Assembly (NCBI GenBank): GCA_022361095.1 | Contig: JAKSBO010000258.1 | Span: 1-14,893 of the forward strand | Source: Desulfobacterales bacterium | GTDB taxonomy: Bacteria; Desulfobacterota; Desulfobacteria; Desulfobacterales; Desulfobacteraceae | Length of the DNA: 14,893 nucleotides | Direction: 5' to 3' | Shown here: in pieces, positions 1-6,820 of the stretch | How positions within the stretch are numbered: the first letter of the stretch is position 1 | How the letters are laid out: the number at the start of each line of letters is the position of its first letter | Notes under the pieces: generated by a model | The model's input: only the letters and a program-made list of their open reading frames with translations | Database searches by the model: none | Told to the model about the DNA's origin: nothing | Position numbers and translations under genes: made by a program

Positions 1-20
1 CAAAAAAGCGGGGAGGTCCC

Positions 21-821
21 ATGACAATTTCCATTAACCAAAACCCCTCGGCATTAATCGCCGCAACAATGCTTGAAAAAAATAACGCAGGGTTGGCAGA
101 CTCTCTGGAACGTATCGCAACGGGCCGGAAAATCAACTCAGCGGCAGACGATGCAGCAGGCATGACCATTGCAAACAGCCTGAGAAGTCAATCTATGGCA
201 GCCGGCCAGGAAATTCAGAATCTCAACGACAACGTATCCATCGCCCAAACGGCTGACGGCGCATTAGGCCAGATCACCGATATTCTCCAGAATATCAGAA
301 CCCAGGCCGTAAATGCCGCCGGCGGAAGCCATTCCCAGGAGAGTCTGAACGCCATCCAGTCTGATATTCAAGGCTCTCTGGATGCCATTAATGATATTGT
401 AGACTCGACATCTTATAACGGGCAAAATCTTTTAAACGGTGATTACAACAAAAACGGACTTTCAATATCGTCTGCATATACATCAGCCCTTGGTTCCCAG
501 GAAGCAGGCTTTTTGTCTGACATTGACATCACTACCCAGGAAGGTGCCCAAAAAGCGCTGGAAACGCTGGACCTTGCTCTTGACCAGGTCAGCCGGAATC
601 GCTCCTCAGTGGGGTCTGCCCAGAATCAGTACACCTCGGATATAGACAATCTATCCACCATGCAGCTTAATCAGATGGCATCGGAATCCGAAATCAGGGA
701 TGTGGACATCGCAGAAGAGAGTATCATTCTAAATCAAATGAAACTGCTCAGGGAAGCAAATATCTACGCTCTGAATCAATCCAATGAAACCCAGAATAAA
801 TACGCGGACCTGCTGGGATAA
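21..821 (+). CDS. fliC: Short flagellin (filament protein)
   Basis: Structural protein of the flagellar filament, exported by the flagellar type III system. The 266 residues carry the conserved flagellin N-terminal D0/D1 helices (about 1-140, with the GRKINSAADDAAGMTIA-type block at about 36-52) and the C-terminal D1/D0 helices (about 175-266, with RDVDIAEES and an ALNQ...DLLG tail). Only about 35 residues lie between the two conserved parts, so the surface-exposed D2/D3 domains are essentially absent; Salmonella FliC is about 495 residues. The ATG at 21 follows a strong GGGGAGGT site at 10-17, three bases away. The upstream promoter is outside the window. The N-terminus reads MTISIN rather than the common MALRIN type. 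It could be one of several flagellin paralogues, so the symbol is generic. Family call is firm. Confidence 0.95.
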   Translation: MTISINQNPSALIAATMLEKNNAGLADSLERIATGRKINSAADDAAGMTIANSLRSQSMAAGQEIQNLNDNVSIAQTADGALGQITDILQNIRTQAVNAAGGSHSQESLNAIQSDIQGSLDAINDIVDSTSYNGQNLLNGDYNKNGLSISSAYTSALGSQEAGFLSDIDITTQEGAQKALETLDLALDQVSRNRSSVGSAQNQYTSDIDNLSTMQLNQMASESEIRDVDIAEESIILNQMKLLREANIYALNQSNETQNKYADLLG

Positions 822-1237
822 TTTAGCTGCATCACCTCCACAGCCCCCCGGAAACGGTGGTTACCGCCGCCAAGCACCGTAACCGGGGTGGAACCTCCGT
901 AATCCCCGCCCCATGCCGGGGTTGTTGCCAGAGCAATCCCGGCCCATGGGCCCAATACTCATGACTTCTGCAATATTGGGGTCTATTATGCTTGACTTCC
1001 TTTCTTTTTCTCATATATTTTTAAATAAACAGTGATGAGACGGATCTCGATCCAAGGCCAAAACACAACCCATAACAGAAGACCCCAACAATTTAAACCC
1101 TTAAGGCCCGTCTCACAACCCCTTGGGCTGCCCCGCGCTTCAGCCCGTAACAAAAGCAATAAGATTGATTAGGCTGCACCTGCTTTGTTGTGAAAGGCCA
1201 CAATAAAGTCCACCCATAATATTATGAGGAGATAGCC
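822..1237. other. Non-coding gap rich in GC hairpins downstream of flagellin
   Basis: No convincing gene. The stretch 859-980 holds a chain of partly overlapping inverted repeats: GGTTAC 859-864 with GTAACC 879-884; CGGGG 884-888 with CCCCG 904-908, enclosing GGA/TCC; CCCCG 904-908 with CGGGG 917-921; TTGC 925-928 with GCAA 933-936 around a CAGA loop, flanked by CCGGG 916-920 and CCCGG 938-942; the palindrome GGCCCATGGGCC 941-952; and CCCAATA 951-957 with TATTGGG 974-980. The last is followed by mixed T-rich sequence but no clean T run. Farther on, TGAGACGG 1036-1043 pairs with CCGTCTCA 1108-1115, and TTGTG 1188-1192 with CACAA 1199-1203. It probably includes the flagellin terminator. No recognised riboswitch or sRNA family. 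GAGGAG at 1226-1231 serves the next gene. Confidence 0.5.
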
Positions 1238-1783
1238 ATGAAAGAAATTCTTATAAAGACGGTTATGACCCCCTTACCCAATTATGTGACCCTTAAGGAA
1301 ACGGACACCATTTATGATGTATTCCAGATTTTGGAACAAAATAAGTCCGAAGACCGTGAAGCCCACAGGGATGTCATTGTCGTTGATGACAACGGCAAGT
1401 TTAAGGGAAAAGTGACCATGCTTGATATCTTCAGAGCGCTTGAGCCCAATTATAAAAAAGTGTTCAAAACCTTTGGAGACGGGACACTGACTAAGGATTA
1501 TGTGATTAATGCCATCAGGGATTTCAACCTATGGATGGAGCCCATTCAAAATCTTTGTGAACGCGGGGCCAATATCAAGATTGCAGATGTCATGCATGTT
1601 CCTGCGGATCTTGAATATATTCAGGAGGACGATTCCCTGGAAAAAGCGCTGCATGAATATGTTATGGGCGTACACCAACCCCTGATCGTGAAAAATGGCG
1701 ACACAGTCACCGGTGTGCTTAGATTCTGTGATTTGTATGAAGTGATCCGGGAACGGATGCTGGCCTGCCCCGCCCCCGAATAA
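1238..1783 (+). CDS. CBS-domain pair protein
   Basis: Cytoplasmic protein of 181 residues consisting of little more than two CBS motifs (about 1-72 and 112-175). Each begins with a V/I-x-D-V-M or T-V-M-T-P type stretch (TVMTPLP near 8-14, IADVMHVP near 115-122) and ends with a G-x-V/L-T/R-x-x-D-L/I block (GKVTMLDIFRAL, GVLRFCDLYEVI). CBS pairs usually bind adenine nucleotides and act as energy or ligand sensors for a partner. No catalytic domain is attached, so the partner is unknown. The segment between the motifs (about 72-110) is aromatic and charged rather than a simple linker. The ATG at 1238 follows GAGGAG six bases upstream. It is a single gene convergent with the decarboxylase operon, and its TAA stop lies inside the repeat starting at 1780. 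Domain assignment firm, function unknown. Confidence 0.85.
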   Translation: MKEILIKTVMTPLPNYVTLKETDTIYDVFQILEQNKSEDREAHRDVIVVDDNGKFKGKVTMLDIFRALEPNYKKVFKTFGDGTLTKDYVINAIRDFNLWMEPIQNLCERGANIKIADVMHVPADLEYIQEDDSLEKALHEYVMGVHQPLIVKNGDTVTGVLRFCDLYEVIRERMLACPAPE

Positions 1784-1879
1784 CAGCCATGGGCTGACCT
1801 GGCATATCAACTGCCAGGCTCAGCCCACAACAAAGTTTGAAAGATCTTAATAACTTACACAGACTTTCTTATAAAAATT
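1780..1879 (-). repeat. Dispersed 100-bp palindromic repeat, copy R1
   Basis: Reverse-complement copy of the repeat at 11180-11279: aligned by eye without gaps over 100 bases, with about 84 matches. It contains a strong hairpin: GGGCTGA with TCAGCCC outside, CTGGCA with TGCCAG inside, and a loop of about seven bases (about 1790-1827). The left edge includes the TAA stop of the CBS gene, and the unit fills most of the gap to the convergent gcdB end. It may act as a terminator for the CBS gene, although no T run follows the stem. Confidence 0.8.
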
Positions 1880-1964
1880 TGTATATCATCCGCCATAAAG
1901 ATAAAGACCCAGGTGCCCTCTGATTCCCTGTTTGGTGTGCCGGGCAGATAAAACCGCAGGAGGG

Positions 1965-3083
1965 TCACCCCCCTAAAAGGGTTAAAAAAATACCCGCGGC
2001 AATCACGGTACCGATCACACCAGCCACATTGGGTCCCATGGCATACATAAGCAGATAATTTTTCTTATCCGCTTCCATACCCACCTGATGAACCACCCTG
2101 GCAGCCATGGGTACGGCAGAGACACCGGCTGCGCCCAGCAAGGGATTGATTTTATTTTTGGAAAAAAGGTTCATGAGTTTGGCCAGAATCACCCCTGTCA
2201 TGGTTGAAACCACAAAGGCAAAAAGTCCTAAACAAAAAACAAATATCACCTGGGGCCTTAAAAAGTTCTCCGCATTCATGGTGGCCCCCACGGGCACCCC
2301 AAGAAAAATGGTGACAATATTCATCAGTTCATTCTGGGCGGCATCATTGAGACGATCAACCACCCCGGACTCCCTGAACAAATTACCCAGCATAAACATG
2401 GAGATCAACGGTGCGGATGCAGGCACCAGTAAGATGATGATGAAGGTGGAAACAATGGGGAACAAGGTCTTTTCAAGCTTACCCACCTTTCTGCCCTTGG
2501 CCATGCGGATTTTTCTTTCATCTGCGGTGGTCAAAAGTTTCATCACCGGGGGCTGGATAATGGGCACAAGGGCCATATAGGAATAGGCAGCCACGGCACA
2601 GGCCCCCAAAAGAGAGGGGGCCAGTTTGGATGCCAGGAATATGGTGGTGGGGCCGTCCGCCCCGCCGATGAGACCGATGGTTGCCGCCGCTTTCAGGTCA
2701 AACCCAAAGGCCTGGGCCGCAAAAAAGGTGATGTACACCCCGGCCTGGGCACCGGCACCAAGGAAAATCAGCCTGGGATTGGCAATGAGCGGCCCAAAAT
2801 CCGTGAGTGCCCCTAATCCTAAAAATATTACCGGCGGAATGATCTCCCAGTGGATACCATACTCGTAAAATTTCCAGAGCAGCCCTTCATGGGGGGTCAT
2901 AAGCCCTGCCAAAGGCAGGTTCACAAGAATAATCCCAAATCCGATGGGCAACAGCAAAAGCGGTTCATAGGACTTGCCGACAGCAAGGTAAATCAGGGTC
3001 AATCCAATGATCCACATCACCACAAGGCCCGGGGTAACATGAAACAGGCCCGTGGCCTGGAACAGGGAATACAAGGCATTCAT
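1965..3083 (-). CDS. gcdB: Glutaconyl-CoA decarboxylase beta subunit (Na+-pumping membrane subunit)
   Basis: Membrane subunit of the biotin-dependent decarboxylase sodium pumps (GcdB/OadB/MmdB family). It removes CO2 from carboxybiotin and couples this to Na+ export. The 372 residues are largely hydrophobic with many membrane segments, close to the about 375 of Acidaminococcus GcdB. Family signatures are visible: GGADGPTTIF at 140-149, with D143 matching the essential Asp of Klebsiella OadB (D203); NAENFLRP near 270; and GVSAVPMAAR at 320-329, where S322 and R329 keep the seven-residue spacing of the OadB pair S382/R389. The ATG at 3083 overlaps the previous stop by four bases, and GGGAGGGGG lies just upstream. 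It is the last gene of the operon. Sequence alone would also fit an oxaloacetate or methylmalonyl-CoA pump; the neighbours decide for glutaconyl-CoA. Confidence 0.92.
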   Translation of the reverse strand: MNALYSLFQATGLFHVTPGLVVMWIIGLTLIYLAVGKSYEPLLLLPIGFGIILVNLPLAGLMTPHEGLLWKFYEYGIHWEIIPPVIFLGLGALTDFGPLIANPRLIFLGAGAQAGVYITFFAAQAFGFDLKAAATIGLIGGADGPTTIFLASKLAPSLLGACAVAAYSYMALVPIIQPPVMKLLTTADERKIRMAKGRKVGKLEKTLFPIVSTFIIILLVPASAPLISMFMLGNLFRESGVVDRLNDAAQNELMNIVTIFLGVPVGATMNAENFLRPQVIFVFCLGLFAFVVSTMTGVILAKLMNLFSKNKINPLLGAAGVSAVPMAARVVHQVGMEADKKNYLLMYAMGPNVAGVIGTVIAAGIFLTLLGG

Positions 3084-3238
3084 TTGCCCCCTCCCTGCCC
3101 GGGTGCTTCCCTGGACTTCTTCCTGGACGCCAAAGCAGAGACGGCTGCTCCGGTAAGCTTGATGGAAAGATAAAGAAAAGCCATACCTGTGAATACCCCT
3201 AAAATACCGACGAGAAACACCCCTACCCCATCATCCAT
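3080..3238 (-). CDS. Small one-helix subunit of the decarboxylase pump (OadG/GcdD-like)
   Basis: A 52-residue gene, below common ORF cut-offs, filling the gap between the alpha and beta genes. It starts at ATG 3238, three bases after the alpha stop, with AAAGGGA-type sequence upstream, and its TGA overlaps the gcdB start (ATGA). Translation gives MDDGVG, then one hydrophobic segment (residues about 5-28: VFLVGILGVFTGMAFLYLSI), then KLTGAAVSALASRKK and a Gly/Lys tail. This layout (short acidic N-terminus, one membrane helix, polar C-tail) is that of the gamma/delta subunits (OadG, MmdD, GcdD) that hold the carboxyltransferase on the membrane beta subunit. Acidaminococcus GcdD is about 107 residues, so this is a minimal version. 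Function is inferred from position and topology, not from a firm sequence match. Confidence 0.8.
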   Translation of the reverse strand: MDDGVGVFLVGILGVFTGMAFLYLSIKLTGAAVSALASRKKSREAPGQGGGK

Positions 3239-3241
3239 GAT

Positions 3242-4999
3242 TTATTCCCTTTCCTTTGCGGCCGCATGATCCCGTATAATCCTGGGCAGAATCATCTGGT
3301 GCTGGGGGCAGATGGATTTGGGGTTCTGGTAGGCTGCGCCTGCAAAGGCCTGCATATAGTGCCGCAGGTCTGCAAGCCGTACCACCTCATCCACCATGCC
3401 GTGTTTTGCGCAATATAACGGGGTTGACGTCTCCTTGTATTTTTGGGCAAGGGCGTTCATCTTCTCCACCACGGGTTCAAGGTCCCGGCCGGCCTCCTTT
3501 TCCTTTACGAGCCGCCTGGCATAGGTCGCCACCGCAGCCGTCTCGCCATGCATCACACAGACTTCAGTGGCACAGGTGCCCAGGGTAAAGGCATTGTTCC
3601 GGTTGGCCTGGGGACCGCCCATGACATAGTGGGCGGCAGCCGTTCCCTTGCGCAAAACGGCAAGCATCATGGGAAGCCCGGACTGCTGGATGGAGTAGAC
3701 CAGGGACTGGCCCAAGCCTAAAAGCTCTGCTTTTTCGGCAATATCGCCCACATCAATACCGGAGGTGTCCTGGAACCAGATCACAGGGATCCTGTCCCTG
3801 CCGCAAAGGGTCACAAACTCATTCATTTTAAGCAGCCCCTGGCGGTAAAGCTTGGCGCCCATACCGGGATAATCGGCGTATTCGGGATACCCCTTGCCAA
3901 GGTATCCCTGGCGGTTGCCGATGCAGGCCACAAGCAAACCGTCCACCTTGCAAAGCCCGGTGTAAACTTCCGGGCCGTAGCCGGGGCGATATTCCATGTG
4001 CTCGGAACCGTCCACAAGCCTTGCTAAAATATCGTCAAAATCATACACGGTCTTGGAGGCGATAGGCAGCAGCCGCATGACTTCTTGGGCGTCAAACCCA
4101 GGCGCTTTCGGCTCGGTTACCCTGAAAAATTCAGGATCGTAAGCCGGCAGCTTTTTCATATAATCTCTTACACCGTCCAGCACCTCTTTTTCCTCCTTGT
4201 ACACAAAGCGGAAAAAACCGGTGTGGTCATAATGGGTGGTCACGGATCCGGGCGGTCTTTCCCTGTGTTCCTTGGCTTTTTGAACCAAAGCCTCAGCCAT
4301 CTCCACGGTAAATCCGCCCTGGGGGGCCATGCCGCTGACAATGCCGGCACCGCCCACAGCCATGTTGCATTTCTCATGGGCAAACAAAACCGTAGGGCTG
4401 ATGGACTGGTAACCGCCGCCGGCAGGGTTGGTGCCGTAAATGGCCGCAAGCACCGGAATACCCTCCTGCTCAAGTTCCGCATGCCGGAAAAACGGGGTAC
4501 CCGAACCCCTTCGGTTGGCATAAAATTTTTCCTGTTCGGTCAGCTTGGCCCCGCTGCAATTGACCAGCCAGACCAACGGGATATTGAGCCTTTCGGCAAG
4601 GTCCGTGGCCCGCAGAATATTCTCGGACTGACCGGCCAGCCAGGCCCCGGCCATGACTTTATTGTCAAACCCGATCACAACCGCCCATTTGCCGGCAATT
4701 TTACCAAGGCCGTCAATCACATTGGTGGTGCCCTCAATATTATCCGCCGGATTATAAAGCGTATGAAGCGGGGTCCAGGTTCCCGGATCCACGATATATT
4801 CCAGGCGCTGCCATACGGTCATCTGGCCGCGCTGGTTGATCTTTTCTTCGGAAAGGCCAAGATGTTTAACTTCGTCAACGGCGGCTAAAATCTTGTTTTC
4901 CGCCTCAAGCACCTGTTCATAATTGCTCTGGGTACGTTTTATGGTCCCCTTTTTAAGTGCTTTGCCAAAGGGCGTCATGTTTTCAAAATAGGATTTCAT
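3242..4999 (-). CDS. gcdA: Glutaconyl-CoA decarboxylase alpha subunit (carboxyltransferase)
   Basis: Carboxyltransferase that moves the CO2 of glutaconyl-CoA onto the biotin of the carrier protein, giving crotonyl-CoA. At 585 residues it almost equals the 587 of Acidaminococcus fermentans GcdA. It has two crotonase-fold carboxyltransferase halves in one chain. The N half carries AGQSENILRATDLAERL (122-138), NPAGGGYQS (191-199) and GGAGIVSG (216-223), typical acyl-CoA/oxyanion stretches. The C half has IGNRQGYLGKG and VLRKGTAAAHYVMGGPQ. The distinctive N-terminal extension (1-90) favours GcdA over propionyl/methylcrotonyl-CoA carboxylase beta subunits. ATG 4999 is preceded by AAGGAA. It is separated from the upstream carrier gene by a 124-bp inverted-repeat element, whereas the downstream small subunit follows after three bases. 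Confidence 0.93.
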   Translation of the reverse strand: MKSYFENMTPFGKALKKGTIKRTQSNYEQVLEAENKILAAVDEVKHLGLSEEKINQRGQMTVWQRLEYIVDPGTWTPLHTLYNPADNIEGTTNVIDGLGKIAGKWAVVIGFDNKVMAGAWLAGQSENILRATDLAERLNIPLVWLVNCSGAKLTEQEKFYANRRGSGTPFFRHAELEQEGIPVLAAIYGTNPAGGGYQSISPTVLFAHEKCNMAVGGAGIVSGMAPQGGFTVEMAEALVQKAKEHRERPPGSVTTHYDHTGFFRFVYKEEKEVLDGVRDYMKKLPAYDPEFFRVTEPKAPGFDAQEVMRLLPIASKTVYDFDDILARLVDGSEHMEYRPGYGPEVYTGLCKVDGLLVACIGNRQGYLGKGYPEYADYPGMGAKLYRQGLLKMNEFVTLCGRDRIPVIWFQDTSGIDVGDIAEKAELLGLGQSLVYSIQQSGLPMMLAVLRKGTAAAHYVMGGPQANRNNAFTLGTCATEVCVMHGETAAVATYARRLVKEKEAGRDLEPVVEKMNALAQKYKETSTPLYCAKHGMVDEVVRLADLRHYMQAFAGAAYQNPKSICPQHQMILPRIIRDHAAAKERE

Positions 5000-5029
5000 T
5001 TATTTTTCCTTAATGTCGAACCGAACCCC

Positions 5030-5153
5030 GTGTTTGGCCAAAAAGTTACCCGGATGCAAGGCGCAGAAAAATTTTCAACCGGCGCATACCGACGTATATG
5101 AGGATTGCAAATTTTGCTTCAACGCCCAGGTGGGGGACTTTTCGGTCAAACAC
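5030..5153. repeat. Imperfect inverted-repeat (REP/MITE-like) element inside the operon
   Basis: The ends are inverted copies: GTGTTTGGCCAAAAAGT at 5030-5046 and, read on the other strand, GTGTTTGACCGAAAAGT at 5153-5137, 15 of 17 matching. Weaker symmetry continues inward (GCGCAGAAAAATTT against GTTGAAGCAAAATTT) to a centre near 5091 (CATACCGACGTATATG). The whole could fold as one long hairpin. No coding capacity and no clear target-site duplication. It occupies most of the 153-bp gap between gcdC and gcdA in an otherwise compact operon and touches the carrier stop codon. I have an uncertain memory of similar CGTCGGTAT-centred repeats in other Desulfobacteraceae. Confidence 0.75.
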
Positions 5154-5368
5154 TAATCGATAACTGCCAAAAGGTCATCCTCTTCCACCGCATCTCCCTC
5201 CTTGACCACGATTTTGGATACGGTGCCGGAGCAAGGCGCAAATACGGGCGTTTCCATTTTCATGGCTTCGATCACCAAAACTTCGTCATCCTCTTCTATT
5301 GTTGCCCCCGGTTCAACGCTTAAACTGACAATTTTTCCGGACAGGGGAGCTAATACGTCTTCAGACAT
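5153..5368 (-). CDS. gcdC: Biotin carrier subunit of glutaconyl-CoA decarboxylase
   Basis: Free-standing biotinyl domain of 71 residues that shuttles carboxybiotin from the alpha carboxyltransferase to the membrane beta subunit. The biotinylation motif EAMKMETP is at about 34-41, with K37 the modified lysine, 34 residues before the C-terminus as is usual. The start was chosen at ATG 5368 because GGAGGT (5373-5378) stands four bases upstream; the longer open frame to 5437 would overlap the dehydrogenase gene and add residues without family resemblance. It lacks the Pro/Ala-rich linker and N-terminal part that make Acidaminococcus GcdC about 145 residues, so it is a minimal carrier. It lies 20 bases after the dehydrogenase stop. 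A lipoyl carrier is unlikely because of the MKM context. Confidence 0.92.
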   Translation of the reverse strand: MSEDVLAPLSGKIVSLSVEPGATIEEDDEVLVIEAMKMETPVFAPCSGTVSKIVVKEGDAVEEDDLLAVID

Positions 5369-5388
5369 GCCGACCTCCTTTTTAAAAA

Positions 5389-6552
5389 CTATCTGTTTGC
5401 TTTTCTGATACCCAACTGATCCAGGGCAATAATCCACTTACATATATTTGCGGAACCCTCCACCATGGCATAGGTGGGCGCATCCCGGTAGTAGCGGGCC
5501 ACGGGATATTCAGTGGAATAACCGTAGGCACCCAGAATCCTCATGGCGTAGTTGGCGCATTTATAGGCCACTTCGCCGGCCATATATTTAGCCATGGCCA
5601 CATCCATGCCGTTGTTCAATCGCCCCTGATCCTTGGCCCAGGCCGCTTTGTAAACAAGCAGGCGAGCGGCTTCGATTTCCGTGGCCATCTGGGCGATCAT
5701 ATCCTGGTTCATCTGGAATTCGCCGATCTTTTTGCCGAACTGTTTTCTCTGATTGCAGTATTTTACGGCTTCGTCCAGACAGGCCTGGGCCAATCCCACG
5801 CCGCCTGCCGCTGCAGACAAACGGGTCTGATTCAAAGATGAAAATACAATTTTAGCACCATCGCCGGGTTTGCCAAGGATATTTTCCTTGGGTACCTTAA
5901 CATTATCCAAAAACAGTTCACCTGTGGGAGAAGAGTGGGAGCCCAGCTTGTCCAGGGAAGAGGTTGTGACGCCGTCAAAATTTTTGGGTTCAATCACAAA
6001 GGCGGACAGCCCCTTGGAACCGGCAGATTTATCCGTATAGGCGTAGTATAGCATACAGTCCGCCACATCGGCATTGGAGATCCAGGTTTTACTGCCGTTG
6101 AGCAGCCAGTGGCCGCCTTTATCTTCGGCAGTAGAAGCAATGTTCATGACATCGGAACCGGCATCCGGTTCAGTGATGCCAAACCCGCCGATGTATTCGG
6201 CGGTGCACAATTTTTCCACATATTTTTTGCGGACCGCGTCATTGCCGTATTGATAAATGGCGTATGCACACCCCAGCACCTGCATATTCACCTGGACCCG
6301 CAAAGAAGACGACGCCTTGGCCAATTCTTCGGTCACAACCATGGCCGCCAGAAAGCCCAAATCTTCTCCGCCGTACTCTTCGGGAATCACGGTGCCGAAA
6401 TACCCCATTTCACCCAGAGGACGCATCACCTCTTTAATCGGCAGATAGTGTTCCTCATCCCACTGGTCTGCAAAGGGAACGATCTCTTTTTTTGCAAATT
6501 TCCGCAGCTCTTTCCGGAGCATTTGCAACTCTTTGCTTAATTCAAAATCCAT
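5389..6552 (-). CDS. Glutaryl-CoA dehydrogenase, nondecarboxylating type (acyl-CoA dehydrogenase family)
   Basis: FAD-dependent acyl-CoA dehydrogenase, 387 residues, first gene of the operon; ATG 6552 follows GGGGAG six bases away. Family blocks are present: GGFGITEPDAGSD near 122-134, GSKTWISNADVADC near 153-166, and the C-terminal RYYRDA...EGSANI. E365 is the expected catalytic base. Arg85 (in SSSLRVQVN) aligns with human glutaryl-CoA dehydrogenase Arg94, which holds the substrate carboxylate. The residues aligned with human Glu87 and Tyr369 are Ala78 and Val364. From memory, replacement of Tyr369 by Val is a mark of the nondecarboxylating Desulfococcus enzyme. It would therefore release glutaconyl-CoA for the decarboxylase encoded downstream. 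Electrons would go to electron-transfer flavoprotein, not encoded here. Another short-chain acyl-CoA dehydrogenase is possible but the operon argues against it. Confidence 0.88.
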   Translation of the reverse strand: MDFELSKELQMLRKELRKFAKKEIVPFADQWDEEHYLPIKEVMRPLGEMGYFGTVIPEEYGGEDLGFLAAMVVTEELAKASSSLRVQVNMQVLGCAYAIYQYGNDAVRKKYVEKLCTAEYIGGFGITEPDAGSDVMNIASTAEDKGGHWLLNGSKTWISNADVADCMLYYAYTDKSAGSKGLSAFVIEPKNFDGVTTSSLDKLGSHSSPTGELFLDNVKVPKENILGKPGDGAKIVFSSLNQTRLSAAAGGVGLAQACLDEAVKYCNQRKQFGKKIGEFQMNQDMIAQMATEIEAARLLVYKAAWAKDQGRLNNGMDVAMAKYMAGEVAYKCANYAMRILGAYGYSTEYPVARYYRDAPTYAMVEGSANICKWIIALDQLGIRKANR

Positions 6553-6649
6553 TTTGTTCTCCCCGGCCTCTATTGTGGTGTATTAATCCTTTTCCATGTA
6601 GATAGCACTAACGTAAAATAAAAAACCGGTCAAGAAAAATCTGATTAAA

Positions 6650-6663
6650 TATTTGATCAAATA
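6650..6663. promoter_or_regulatory. 14-bp palindrome, candidate operator of the glutaryl-CoA operon
   Basis: TATTTGATCAAATA is a perfect palindrome about 97 bases upstream of the dehydrogenase start. A TTGACC (minus strand, 6628-6633) lies just downstream of it in the direction of transcription, but no good -10 box follows at 16-18 bases. The site fits a dimeric repressor or activator upstream of a promoter; the regulator is unknown and not encoded in the window. Confidence 0.4.
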
Positions 6664-6739
6664 AAAGTTCAAAACTTCCTTTTTTCTATTGTATCCATGC
6701 TGATTTGATAGCATTTACAGTTCATATAAATAACAAAGA

Positions 6740-6777
6740 AACCATCCATTTTCAGTGTTGAAAATGGGTGGTTTTTT
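6740..6777 (-). terminator. Strong hairpin terminator, probably bidirectional
   Basis: Arms 6740-6754 and 6759-6773 pair over 15 positions (one T-G wobble) around a GTGT loop. On the plus strand a T6 run follows (6772-6777); on the minus strand a weaker T-rich tail follows. It lies 47 bases past the end of the ABC ATPase gene, so it should end the importer transcript and insulate the glutaryl-CoA operon downstream. Confidence 0.8.
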
Positions 6778-6820
6778 ATTTAAACACGGAATTCCCGGTC
6801 AGGCTAAAACAGACGCATGG

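Noticed and set aside
859..980. c-di-GMP (GEMM) riboswitch after flagellin
   Set aside because: GGTTACCG-like and GC-rich stems looked suggestive, but the conserved core of the aptamer is absent and the location is downstream of the gene, not in a leader of a c-di-GMP target.
832..1014. 60-residue open frame on the minus strand downstream of flagellin
   Set aside because: Composition is that of a GC-hairpin region, no ribosome binding site, no recognisable domain; better explained as structured non-coding sequence.
1183..1203. Possible fourth copy of the palindromic repeat (shared CTTTGTTGTG)
   Set aside because: Similarity stops after about ten bases; the flanks do not align with R1-R3.
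4085..4888. Long open frame (267 residues) on the plus strand
   Set aside because: Lies wholly opposite the carboxyltransferase gene gcdA, whose motifs are intact; it is an antisense shadow with no family resemblance.
5369..5437. Longer start for the biotin carrier
   Set aside because: Overlaps the dehydrogenase gene, adds unrelated residues, and the GGAGGT at 5373-5378 points to the ATG at 5368.
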